A stretch of DNA of 10,469 bases, taken from assembly GCA_018812385.1 (NCBI GenBank), contig JAHJDU010000199.1, forward strand, positions 1-10,469. Direction: 5' to 3'. Both the position numbers and the translations under genes were made by a program. This stretch comes from Pseudomonadota bacterium. Lineage in GTDB: Bacteria > Desulfobacterota > Desulfobacteria > Desulfobacterales > Desulfobacteraceae. Below are positions 1 to 6,405 of this stretch, one piece after another. Numbering within the stretch: position 1 is the stretch's first letter; the number at the start of each line of letters is the position of its first letter. The notes beneath the pieces were generated by a model, which did not search any database, had not been told where the DNA came from, and worked only from the letters and a program-made list of their open reading frames with translations.

Positions 1-340
1 CCAATGCCATAATCTGTCCTGCACCCTGGACATCAATATCCAGAAGAAGACTCTGGCCTTTTTCAAGGCAGGCTTTTACAAATTCTTTGGATGTACCATA
101 AAAATTATCATAGACCTTTGCCCATTCAAGCCAATGGTCCAGAGTTATTTTTTGTTCAAACTCATCCTGGTTTATAAAAAAATAGTCAATGCCGTCCTTT
201 TCATTTTTCCTGGGGCTCCGAGTGGTGTGGGAAATAGAATAAGAAAGGTTTTTAAACCGGGTTAATACCTTTCTTATCAATGTTGTTTTCCCGGCCCCGG
301 AAGGAGCGGAGATGACAAATAACTTTCCTGTGCCTGGCAT
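1..340 (-). CDS. gmk: Guanylate kinase, N-terminal part (cut by left edge)
   Basis: Cytoplasmic enzyme that phosphorylates GMP to GDP with ATP, an essential step in guanine nucleotide supply. The 113 visible residues begin MPGTGKLFVISAPSGAGKTT. The P-loop (SGAGKT) is at about residues 14-19, followed by the GMP-binding segment SHTTRSPR (37-44), the DGIDYFF motif, the lid-type WAKVYDNFYGT stretch and LLDIDVQGA. The usual length is about 200 residues, so roughly the last 90 lie beyond the left edge. The start at 340 is chosen because family members begin a few residues before LFVISAPSG. It lies only 4 nt after the remA stop, with just a weak purine stretch upstream, so translation is probably coupled to remA. 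The order yicC-remA-gmk is also known from Firmicutes (yloC-remA-gmk-rpoZ), so rpoZ may follow outside the window. Confidence 0.96.
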   Translation of the reverse strand, partial: MPGTGKLFVISAPSGAGKTTLIRKVLTRFKNLSYSISHTTRSPRKNEKDGIDYFFINQDEFEQKITLDHWLEWAKVYDNFYGTSKEFVKACLEKGQSLLLDIDVQGAGQIMAL

Positions 341-344
341 GAGA

Positions 345-605
345 TTATTCTTTTTCCCTGGTCATCAGGGATTCAAATCGACTGGAGAGTGTCTCAAACT
401 GAATAGATGAAAGAATGACATGATTGCTTTCCGTGATGATAACGGCCCTTGTTTTTCTGCCGTGGGTCACATCAAGAAGGCGCTTTTCCTGCTTGGCTTC
501 ATCCTTGACCCGTTTCATGGGAGATGAGTTGGGCGATAAAATCGCCACTACTTTTTGTGCCACCACAGTATTTCCAAAACCTAAAGTTAAAAGCAGCTGT
601 TCCAT
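345..605 (-). CDS. remA: RemA-like protein (DUF370 family)
   Basis: An 86-residue protein of the DUF370/RemA family. In Bacillus subtilis RemA is a DNA-binding activator of biofilm matrix and osmoprotection genes; what it regulates here is unknown. The family signature is plain: LGFGNTVVAQKVVAILSPNS at about residues 8-27, then PMKRVKDEA, a THGRKTRAVIITESNHVILS block (47-66) and the IQFETL tail. Length is normal for the family. The ATG at 605 has an AAGGA ribosome-binding site 7 nt upstream. It sits 27 nt downstream of yicC and 4 nt upstream of gmk, so it is co-transcribed with them. Position next to gmk is the commonest context for this family, including in Gram-negatives. The family call is sure; a regulatory role is inferred from RemA only. 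Confidence 0.94.
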   Translation of the reverse strand: MEQLLLTLGFGNTVVAQKVVAILSPNSSPMKRVKDEAKQEKRLLDVTHGRKTRAVIITESNHVILSSIQFETLSSRFESLMTREKE

Positions 606-632
606 AGGATATTCCTTTTCAATATTTAAACA

Positions 633-1514
633 TTACTCAATATTTTGTACCTGTTCCCTGATCTTTTCAAGCTCTGATTTCAGGTCGACAACCATATGGG
701 ATAAAGAAGCATTCCCAGCCTTTGAACCAATGGTGTTAAATTCCCGGTTAAACTCCTGGATTAAAAAATTAAGTTTCCTTCCTTCAGAATCATCTGAATC
801 AAGGATCTGCCTGAATTGTTTAATATGGCTGTAAAGTCGAACGATTTCCTCTGACACATCACTCTTGTCAGCTATTATGGCTGCCTCCTGGGAAATCCTG
901 ACAGGGTCGAGTCCTTCTGTATCCGAGGTCAGGAAGGATATTCTTTCCATGAGCCGTTTCTTATAAACCTGCGGAATTTTTGCAGCATCTTTTTCAATTT
1001 GCTTTAAATTATCTTCAATATAATCAATCCTTGCACTTAAATCCGAATAAAGATTTTTGCCTTCCTCTTTGCGCATGATTTCCAGGTTGATGCTGGCTGT
1101 TTCCATGGAAGGTTCGATGGCATTCCACAAATTTTTTAAATCTAATTGCCTTTTAGACGGAACAATCACATTTCTGGCAGATAAGATGTCCGTCATAGAG
1201 ATGTCGGCTGACAAATTTAAATCTTTTTTTATCTTTTTTAATGCCTGATAATAGGATGCTGTCCTTGCCTCATCCACTTCAAATAGTTCCAGGTCTATTG
1301 CATCATCCTGAATAAACAATTTAATCTCAATTCTTCCCCTGTCATGGGTTTTGGTGATAATTTTTTTAATATCCTCTTCAAATACCTGGCAGGATTCAGG
1401 ACCAAAAAAAGAAATATCAAGATGTCGTGAATTATAAGAACGGATGGTGACATCTGCCGTGATGGTGTCGTAAGTATTTGAAACCTGCGAAAAAGCCGTC
1501 ATGCTTTTAATCAT
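633..1514 (-). CDS. yicC: YicC family endoribonuclease
   Basis: A 293-residue protein of the YicC/YloC family. E. coli YicC is an endoribonuclease reported to affect small-RNA turnover, and B. subtilis YloC is related. The N-terminal hallmark MIKSMTAFS (MxxSMTGFG in most members, with G replaced by A here) opens an N-terminal domain to about residue 155. A helical charged middle follows, then the DUF1732 C-terminal domain with the conserved stretch LIQEFNREFNTIGSKAGN at about 250-267, ending in a predicted coiled coil. Length matches the family (about 290). The ATG at 1514 lies inside the end of the upstream DUF4416 gene (8-nt overlap) and has an AAAGGAA ribosome-binding site separated from it by a run of A. 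Co-transcription with DUF4416, remA and gmk is very likely. Confidence 0.95.
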   Translation of the reverse strand: MIKSMTAFSQVSNTYDTITADVTIRSYNSRHLDISFFGPESCQVFEEDIKKIITKTHDRGRIEIKLFIQDDAIDLELFEVDEARTASYYQALKKIKKDLNLSADISMTDILSARNVIVPSKRQLDLKNLWNAIEPSMETASINLEIMRKEEGKNLYSDLSARIDYIEDNLKQIEKDAAKIPQVYKKRLMERISFLTSDTEGLDPVRISQEAAIIADKSDVSEEIVRLYSHIKQFRQILDSDDSEGRKLNFLIQEFNREFNTIGSKAGNASLSHMVVDLKSELEKIREQVQNIE

Positions 1515-2055
1515 TTTTTTTTCCTTTGCCTGCCTTTAAATCCAATAAATATTTATCCCTGACCTTTGATAAAAAAGAAATCATGGCTTTTGATGCATAA
1601 TCCGGGTATGTCCAATCCAATGTTTTAAAACCATCTTTTTTAGAATACATCAATGTCAGGTCAGCATAAATTTTGTGGCCAATATAAATCCTGTGGGAAT
1701 ATTCCTTTCCCGTGGCCAGGATAAACCGAGATGAAACCAGATATCCAGGATCAATGTTCACTGACCTCTTTCCAGCTCTTGCAAACCGATTTTCAATTTC
1801 ATTGGTTTTCTCTTTTATCAGGGCAAGGTCATCCTGGGCAATTAAATTTTTAAACACAAAAACCTTGCGAAACAAAGGCGTGCCCATCTCTTTGTAATAA
1901 TACTCCGTATAAGCAAAATCAAGCCAGCGGCTGATCATGTCCACAGGGCCGAATGCCTCTTCCAGCAGGGAAAAGACCTCCTCTATCAATGCCTTGTCAT
2001 TCATGATACATCCGACTACCAGTTTTGCAGGATCTGGATTTTTTGGAATACTCAT
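1507..2055 (-). CDS. DUF4416 family protein of unknown function
   Basis: A 182-residue soluble protein of the DUF4416 family; no activity is known to me for the family. Recognisable conserved blocks are PAKLVVGCIM at 9-18, a FGPVD turn near 35-39, the aromatic DFAYTEYYYKEMG segment (46-58), NIDPGYL (100-106), a KEYSHRIYIG block (117-126) and the C-terminal WTYPDY (148-153). The D, H, R and Y residues clustered in the last three blocks look like an active or ligand-binding site, but this is inference. There is no signal peptide or membrane segment. The C-terminal tail is lysine-rich. The ATG is 2 nt after the stop of the Trm112-like gene with no clear ribosome-binding site, which suggests translational coupling; the 3' end overlaps yicC by 8 nt. 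This tight link suggests a shared role with YicC, possibly in RNA metabolism. Confidence 0.92.
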   Translation of the reverse strand: MSIPKNPDPAKLVVGCIMNDKALIEEVFSLLEEAFGPVDMISRWLDFAYTEYYYKEMGTPLFRKVFVFKNLIAQDDLALIKEKTNEIENRFARAGKRSVNIDPGYLVSSRFILATGKEYSHRIYIGHKIYADLTLMYSKKDGFKTLDWTYPDYASKAMISFLSKVRDKYLLDLKAGKGKKND

Positions 2056-2057
2056 GC

Positions 2058-2225
2058 TTACAGTGGTTTTGCCTCATCAATGAGCATGATGGGAATATCA
2101 TCCTTTATTTCATATAAAAGCCGGCATGCCAGGCATTCAAGCCCGTCCTTTGTTTTATTTAAATGAATCTCGCCCTTGCATTTGGGGCAAACCAGTATTT
2201 CCAATAACTCTTCAGAAACTGCCAT
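2058..2225 (-). CDS. Trm112-like zinc-ribbon protein (UPF0434/YcaR type)
   Basis: A 55-residue protein starting MAVSEELLEILVCPKC. It carries two cysteine pairs, C13-x2-C16 and C31-x2-C34, in the Trm112/YcaR arrangement: LLEILVCPxCKG, then a short strand, ECxxC, and IKDDIPIML near the end (the family's usual IxDGIPxML). It should fold as a small zinc ribbon. In eukaryotes and archaea Trm112 activates several methyltransferases; the bacterial role is not settled, and the gene often sits near lpxK, msbA or kdsB in LPS loci. Here msbA is 60 nt upstream, which fits. The ATG has a strong AAAGGAG ribosome-binding site 6 nt upstream. The gene is short but clearly real, from its motifs, ribosome-binding site and operon spacing. 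Confidence 0.9.
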   Translation of the reverse strand: MAVSEELLEILVCPKCKGEIHLNKTKDGLECLACRLLYEIKDDIPIMLIDEAKPL

Positions 2226-2253
2226 TTTTCTCTCCTTTAATTATTTACTGCCC

Positions 2254-2287
2254 GACCAAAGACCGCCAATTTTTCAGGTTTTTGGTC
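2254..2287 (-). other. Intercistronic hairpin between msbA and the Trm112-like gene
   Basis: On the minus strand GACCAAAAACC and GGTCTTTGGTC form an 11-position stem with one A-C mismatch around a 12-nt loop. It begins at the msbA stop codon and ends about 14 nt before the Trm112 ribosome-binding site. No U-run follows on either strand, so it is not a typical intrinsic terminator. It could stabilise or process the mRNA between the two cistrons. Confidence 0.5.
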
Positions 2288-4052
2288 AGACACTATTCAA
2301 GCCTTTAGCTGTCTGCATGGTTTGAAGTTTAAAATAATCTCCTTTTTGTGCCATCAGCTCCTCATGGGTACCTTGTTCTTTTATGGCCCCGTTTTTCAGC
2401 AAAATGATTCTCGAGGCATAATCAATGGTGGACAGTCTGTGAGCGATCACAAAAGAGGTTCTGCCTTTCATCAAATTTTCCAGGGCTTTTTGCACCACCC
2501 TTTCGGCTTGGGAATCCAGAGCAGATGTTGCTTCATCCAATATAAGAATCGGCGCATCTTTGATCAGGGCCCTTGCAATACAGATTCTCTGTTTTTCTCC
2601 CCCTGAAAGCCGGGAACCAAGTTCGCCTATAATGGTATCAAACCCCTTGGGAAACCCCTGTATAAATTCATAGGCATAGGCGGCTTTTGCTGCATTTTCT
2701 ATTTCAAGATCTGTTGCATCCATCTTGCCGTACCGGATATTATCTTTCACTGATTCGTTAAAAAGGATGGGTTCCTGGGTCACGATGGAAATATGATCCC
2801 GCAGGGATTTGATTGAAATATCTTTTACGTTTTTTCCTGCAATCAGCACCCGGCCGCAGGTAACATCATACAAGCGCGGGACAAGATTGACAAGGCTTGT
2901 TTTTCCTCCCCCGCTCATCCCGACAAGGGCCAGAACTTCACCCGGGGCAACCTTCAGGTTGATATCATTTAATGCTGGTGCCTCATTATCATTATAGGAA
3001 AAACTAACATGATCAAATTCAACATCAAAAATGCTTTCTGTTATAATTTCAGGGCTTTGCTTTTCCTTAATGTCAGACTCTTCTTCCAGGATATCAAATA
3101 TTCTTGTGGCTGAAGCAATGCCTTCCTGGATGGTGTTGTTGAGATTGGACAATTTTTTCACAGGATCATAAAGCATCATCACTGCAGTGAGAAATGAGAA
3201 AAATGTTCCTGGTGTTGATGTGCCGTTAATCACTCGCATACCGCCGAACCAGATAATAAATGCAATGCCAAGGCCACCTAAAAATTCCATTATAGGTGAG
3301 GACAAGGCTTTGGCAATGATTTTTTTCATCTCAAGCCTGAAAAGCACCTGGGTTTTCTCTTTAAAACGTTTTTTTTCAAAAGCCTGGAGATTAAAGATTT
3401 TTATAATCTTGCTGCCGGTAAATGTTTCATGCAGAAATGAATTCAAATCTGCCATGGTTTCCTGGGTCCCAGTGGAAAATTTTCTAACCCGACGGCCAAA
3501 CAGAACAATGGGATAAAAGGCCAGGGGCAAAACGATAAAAGCGCCCAATGCCAGTTGCCAGTCCCGATAAAAAATAACAAATAAAAAAGCAATTACTGAG
3601 AAAAAATCCCGGAACAAATTAATCACTGCCGTGGAAACCATTCCTTTAACGATGTTCACATCATTTGTAATGCGGGACATCAGGGCTCCGGTTTTTTCCC
3701 TGTGAATAAAAGAAATGGGAAGATCGATGATCTTTTCATACAAAGAGTCCCGGAAAAACCGGATAATCTTTTCCCCGATATAGTTCATCAAATATTCTGA
3801 TCCATAGGAGCCTGCACCTTTTAAAAAAAAGACCAGAATGGCAATCCCGGGAATTATTAAGAGCATGTCCCGGTTCCTGTTGATAAAAATATCATCCATG
3901 ACGGGTTTGACTAAAAGCGCCATGGCACCGTTTGCCCCGGCAACAATAATCATGCAGAAGGCAGCCAGCAAAAGCCTCTTCCAGTATTTAGAAACCAGAG
4001 AAATGATTTTTTTCTGCCGTGATTTGGTCAGTTTCGGATTTTTCTTTTCCAT
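2286..4052 (-). CDS. msbA: Lipid A export ATP-binding/permease protein MsbA
   Basis: A 588-residue inner-membrane half-transporter of the ABC exporter type. As a homodimer MsbA flips core-lipid A from the inner to the outer leaflet using ATP. The N-terminal transmembrane domain (about 20-320) has hydrophobic segments near 26-48, 63-80, 145-185 and 255-295; the conserved PISFIHREKTGALMSRITND block (112-131) is the usual coupling region. The nucleotide-binding domain shows Walker A GMSGGGKT (378-385), Q-loop Q426, signature LSGGE (483-487), Walker B ILILDE (502-507, catalytic E507) and H-loop H538. All catalytic residues are intact and the length is typical. Divergent waaA, the Kdo transferase, supports MsbA over other lipid or drug exporters. 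The ATG at 4052 has a close AAGG. No other good start lies nearby downstream. Confidence 0.93.
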   Translation of the reverse strand: MEKKNPKLTKSRQKKIISLVSKYWKRLLLAAFCMIIVAGANGAMALLVKPVMDDIFINRNRDMLLIIPGIAILVFFLKGAGSYGSEYLMNYIGEKIIRFFRDSLYEKIIDLPISFIHREKTGALMSRITNDVNIVKGMVSTAVINLFRDFFSVIAFLFVIFYRDWQLALGAFIVLPLAFYPIVLFGRRVRKFSTGTQETMADLNSFLHETFTGSKIIKIFNLQAFEKKRFKEKTQVLFRLEMKKIIAKALSSPIMEFLGGLGIAFIIWFGGMRVINGTSTPGTFFSFLTAVMMLYDPVKKLSNLNNTIQEGIASATRIFDILEEESDIKEKQSPEIITESIFDVEFDHVSFSYNDNEAPALNDINLKVAPGEVLALVGMSGGGKTSLVNLVPRLYDVTCGRVLIAGKNVKDISIKSLRDHISIVTQEPILFNESVKDNIRYGKMDATDLEIENAAKAAYAYEFIQGFPKGFDTIIGELGSRLSGGEKQRICIARALIKDAPILILDEATSALDSQAERVVQKALENLMKGRTSFVIAHRLSTIDYASRIILLKNGAIKEQGTHEELMAQKGDYFKLQTMQTAKGLNSV

Positions 4053-4064
4053 AAACCTTAATTT

Positions 4065-4073
4065 ATTATATCA
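4065..4073 (-). promoter_or_regulatory. Candidate extended -10 promoter for msbA
   Basis: On the minus strand the spacer upstream of msbA contains TGATATAAT, a perfect extended -10 element (TGnTATAAT). A consensus TTGACA lies only 11 nt further upstream, too close to act as its -35. The predicted start, near 4058, would leave only a 6-nt leader (AGGTTT) before the msbA ATG. The match is good but the leader is oddly short. Confidence 0.45.
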
Positions 4074-4117
4074 AGATGTATTGTCAACATTTAAAAAAAA
4101 TGAGAGCATATGTCCCA

Positions 4118-5392
4118 ATGACAAAGAATGCCTTTATACTTAATTTTTTCAAACTTTACAATATGCTCTGGCGCTTGAGCCTTCCTTTTCTCAAAAAAAA
4201 CAGGCGCCTGAGATCAGGGTTTCAAAAACGGATTGATTCTTTTCACCATACAAAGGCAGATATATGGATTCAGGCAGCTTCTGCAGGTGAAGCCTACCTT
4301 GCCGCCAATATCCTTAAAAGGCTGTCCCCAAAAACATATTTAAAAATTTTAGTGACCACAACAACATCCCAGGGCATGGATATTTTACGGACAAGATTAA
4401 CCGAAAAAATGATCCACAAATCAATAGATCTTAAAATAGAATGGTTTCCCTTTGATATGCCTGACACCATTGAAAAAACCATAAAAATGATCAACCCCCG
4501 GGTTATGGTGCTGCTTGAAACTGAAATCTGGCCTGCCCTGCTCTATTATCTGAAACAAAACAAGACCCAGATTTTTATCATAAATGCAAGGCTTTCCAAA
4601 AATAGTTACACCCATTATCTGAAAACAAAATTTTTATGGAAACACCTGACTCCGGATACAATTCTTGCAACTTCAGATCAGGATGCGCTAAGATATCAAC
4701 AGGTGTTTGAAGGGGCAATGGTGAACACCATGCCGAATATCAAATTTGAAGATATAGATACGGATGAGGATGATGTTAACACCCTGAAACAAATAAAAAA
4801 AATCCTTCCCCAAAATTTGCCCCTGACCATTCTGGCATCCGTAAGAAAGCAGGAGGAAAAACAGATGGTACATATAATAAAAAATATTTTAAAAATGGCC
4901 CCAAACCAGGTTGTTGCCATCTTTCCAAGACACATGCACAGGGTCAGGGCCTGGAAAAAACGCTTGACCTCCCAGAATTTAAATTTTCATTTAAAATCTA
5001 AAATAAATTCTTGTCTGAAAAATCCCTGCATAATTTTATGGGATACCTTTGGAGAGCTTAAAACAGCCTATGGTTTAGCCTCAGTTGTCTTTGTCGGTGG
5101 CAGCCTGAAACCTTTGGGAGGGCAAAATTTCATTGAACCCGCCATCCAGGGGGCAGTCATAGTCACAGGCCCATATTATGATGATTTTGCATGGGCAACT
5201 AATGACATATTTAAAAAAGGAATCGTCATTAAAAAAAACCATTGGAAAGCTGTTGCCAGAACCATCACCCAAGCCCTTGAAAAACCAGGCAACAGGTCTG
5301 ACCGCAAACGTCTTGCCCTGGAATACCTCCAATCAAACCAGGGCGGCACACAGCAAGCCTGCCATGAGATTTTAAAAGCCTTTGACGTCTGA
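4118..5392 (+). CDS. waaA: 3-deoxy-D-manno-octulosonic acid (Kdo) transferase WaaA/KdtA
   Basis: Glycosyltransferase (GT30) that moves Kdo from CMP-Kdo onto the lipid A precursor at the cytoplasmic face of the inner membrane. From the chosen start the protein has 424 residues, typical for the family. Motifs are ASAGEA with the putative catalytic base glutamate (residue 58), TTTTSQGMDI, the FPFDMPDT segment, PRVMVLLETEIWPALL (the family's ETExWPN block), NARLSKNSY, and the C-terminal CMP-Kdo site VGGSLKPLGGQNFIEPA followed by TGPYYDDF. The N-terminus is hydrophobic and basic, fitting membrane association. The frame stays open to an ATG at 4076, but that start lacks a ribosome-binding site and would add 14 atypical residues. 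The ATG at 4118 has a weak GAGAG about 11 nt upstream, so the start is uncertain. Mono- or bifunctionality cannot be told from the sequence. Confidence 0.94.
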   Translation: MTKNAFILNFFKLYNMLWRLSLPFLKKNRRLRSGFQKRIDSFHHTKADIWIQAASAGEAYLAANILKRLSPKTYLKILVTTTTSQGMDILRTRLTEKMIHKSIDLKIEWFPFDMPDTIEKTIKMINPRVMVLLETEIWPALLYYLKQNKTQIFIINARLSKNSYTHYLKTKFLWKHLTPDTILATSDQDALRYQQVFEGAMVNTMPNIKFEDIDTDEDDVNTLKQIKKILPQNLPLTILASVRKQEEKQMVHIIKNILKMAPNQVVAIFPRHMHRVRAWKKRLTSQNLNFHLKSKINSCLKNPCIILWDTFGELKTAYGLASVVFVGGSLKPLGGQNFIEPAIQGAVIVTGPYYDDFAWATNDIFKKGIVIKKNHWKAVARTITQALEKPGNRSDRKRLALEYLQSNQGGTQQACHEILKAFDV

Positions 5393-5570
5393 ACCTGATT
5401 GATATATAGTGAATACACGCTTACAGACAGCTCCACTCTTTTCAATTTGATTTCTTCTATGCTGGCTTACGCTCTTTTGATCTTACATCTCATTTTAAAA
5501 ACATTTTTTTAACCGGCATCCAAAAGTTTTTTTAAGGGTGCTCTCTAATCATTTAAAAGGGGAGGTATTT

Positions 5571-6143
5571 ATGGAAAATCACACTATTTATTATGACACG
5601 ATTACCCGGTTAACCACGGCCATTTCTCATTGCAAAGATCCGGAAGAAGTAGCCCTGATCACAGCGGAAAGTGTTAAAACCGCCTTCAAAGCCAAAGGCT
5701 GCTCTGTATTTTTAGTAGACAGGGAAACCCGTGAGCTTGGCCTTGTTGCATCATCCGGGTTGAGCAAAGAGTACCTGGACAAAGGTCCGATCCATTTCAT
5801 GCAGGGCATCAAGGAAGCAAAAGATGCTGTTCCCATAGCGATCTATGATGTAATGGATGATCCGAGAATCGAATATCCAGAGGAAGCTAAAAAAGAAGGC
5901 ATAGCTTCTTTGCTGGGTGTCCCTATTATCAGCCATGATAAAATCCTCGGTGCCCTTCGTGTGTATACCAAAAGCCCCTGGGAATTTTCTATTAGTGATA
6001 TCACAATTATCCAGGCGGTTGCATTAATATGCGGCATGGCCATGGACATGTGCCGAATGTACAAAGGGTATAAAACAAGCATTGAGATTCTTAAAAATAT
6101 GAGGGGGAAAGATACATATGGTTCAACAAAAAGGACCCCATGA
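5571..6143 (+). CDS. Small GAF-domain protein
   Basis: A 190-residue cytoplasmic protein that is almost entirely one GAF domain (about 14-165), a fold that binds small ligands such as cyclic nucleotides, haem or other cofactors. Visible features are the helix of conserved acidic and alanine residues (DPEEVALITAESVKTAF), KGCSVFLVDRETRELGLVASSGL, a long middle with YDVMDDPRIEYPEEAKKEGI and the strongly conserved core SLLGVPIISHDKILGALRVYT near 117-137. No output domain (kinase, GGDEF, HTH) is attached, so it may act as a free sensor or bind a partner. The frame could start 33 nt earlier, but the ATG at 5571 has a strong GGGGAGG ribosome-binding site 5 nt upstream. The ligand is unknown. The C-terminus may be frameshifted (see the overlapping short frame at 6118). 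Confidence 0.88.
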   Translation: MENHTIYYDTITRLTTAISHCKDPEEVALITAESVKTAFKAKGCSVFLVDRETRELGLVASSGLSKEYLDKGPIHFMQGIKEAKDAVPIAIYDVMDDPRIEYPEEAKKEGIASLLGVPIISHDKILGALRVYTKSPWEFSISDITIIQAVALICGMAMDMCRMYKGYKTSIEILKNMRGKDTYGSTKRTP

Positions 6144-6186
6144 AGTCGTTCCCAAAAGTGTGGACCCGTCCATCTGCGATTATTAA
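6118..6186 (+). CDS. Possible 22-residue ORF overlapping the end of the GAF gene
   Basis: A short frame, offset from the GAF gene, opens with ATG and runs 22 codons (MVQQKGPHEVVPKSVDP, then five more residues) to TAA. It has AGGGGGA 9 nt upstream and overlaps the GAF gene by 26 nt. It could be a small coupled peptide, or the true tail of the GAF protein displaced by an indel near the A/C runs at about 6125-6139. No family is recognised and it may be chance. Confidence 0.22.
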   Translation: MVQQKGPHEVVPKSVDPSICDY

Positions 6187-6201
6187 ATAATTTAAACAGA
6201 T

Positions 6202-6246
6202 ATCCTTTAAGGCAGCTTGTGAATCACGCCTAAGCTGCCTTAGGAT
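6202..6246. other. Strong hairpin downstream of the GAF gene
   Basis: TAAGGCAGCTT (6208-6218) and AAGCTGCCTTA (6232-6242) form a perfect 11-bp inverted repeat around a 13-nt loop. ATCC/GGAT extends the stem by 4 bp with a 2-nt bulge on the left. No T-run follows on the + strand (CTATCTAG), so it is not a canonical intrinsic terminator, though its place 60 nt after the GAF stop suggests an end-of-transcript role. Confidence 0.55.
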
Positions 6247-6252
6247 CTATCT

Positions 6253-6400
6253 AGTGCCTGACCGAAAACACCGTGTTTGGGCGAAAAGTTGCCCATATAC
6301 AAGGCGCAAAAAATCTTGAAACCGGAGTGTACTACTGTACATGAGGATTTCAGGATTTTGCAGCAACGCAGTAGATGGGTGAGTTTTCGTTCAAACACTA
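6253..6400. repeat. Long imperfect inverted repeat, MITE/REP-like intergenic element
   Basis: About 145 bp between the converging GAF and gpsA genes is an imperfect palindrome centred near 6334-6335. From the outside in: TAGTGCCTGACCGAAAAC on the left matches the inverted right end TAGTGTTTGAACGAAAAC at 15 of 18 positions. 6281-6300 pairs with 6371-6390 (15 of 20, sharing CGAAAA, CCCAT and TAC). 6306-6323 pairs with 6345-6361 (GCAAAA and TTGAAA/CTGAAA cores). The centre is TGTAC-TACT-GTACA. The left arm carries a second partial copy of the terminal motif with a small AAACAC-C-GTGTTT palindrome. It has no coding potential. It looks like a dispersed non-autonomous repeat of the kind seen between genes in Desulfobacteraceae. 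It ends a few bases from the gpsA stop and could also stop transcription from both sides. Confidence 0.6.
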
Positions 6401-6405
6401 TCTAA

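Noticed and set aside
5538..5570. Upstream ATG extending the GAF protein by 11 residues
   Set aside because: No ribosome-binding site for it, while the ATG at 5571 has GGGGAGG at ideal spacing.
5393..5570. Promoter for the GAF gene (TTGATA at 5399 with TACAGA 17 nt later, plus a TGGC-like sigma-54 half-site near 5462)
   Set aside because: The -10 matches only 3 of 6 and the sigma-54 second half (TGC) is absent at the right spacing.
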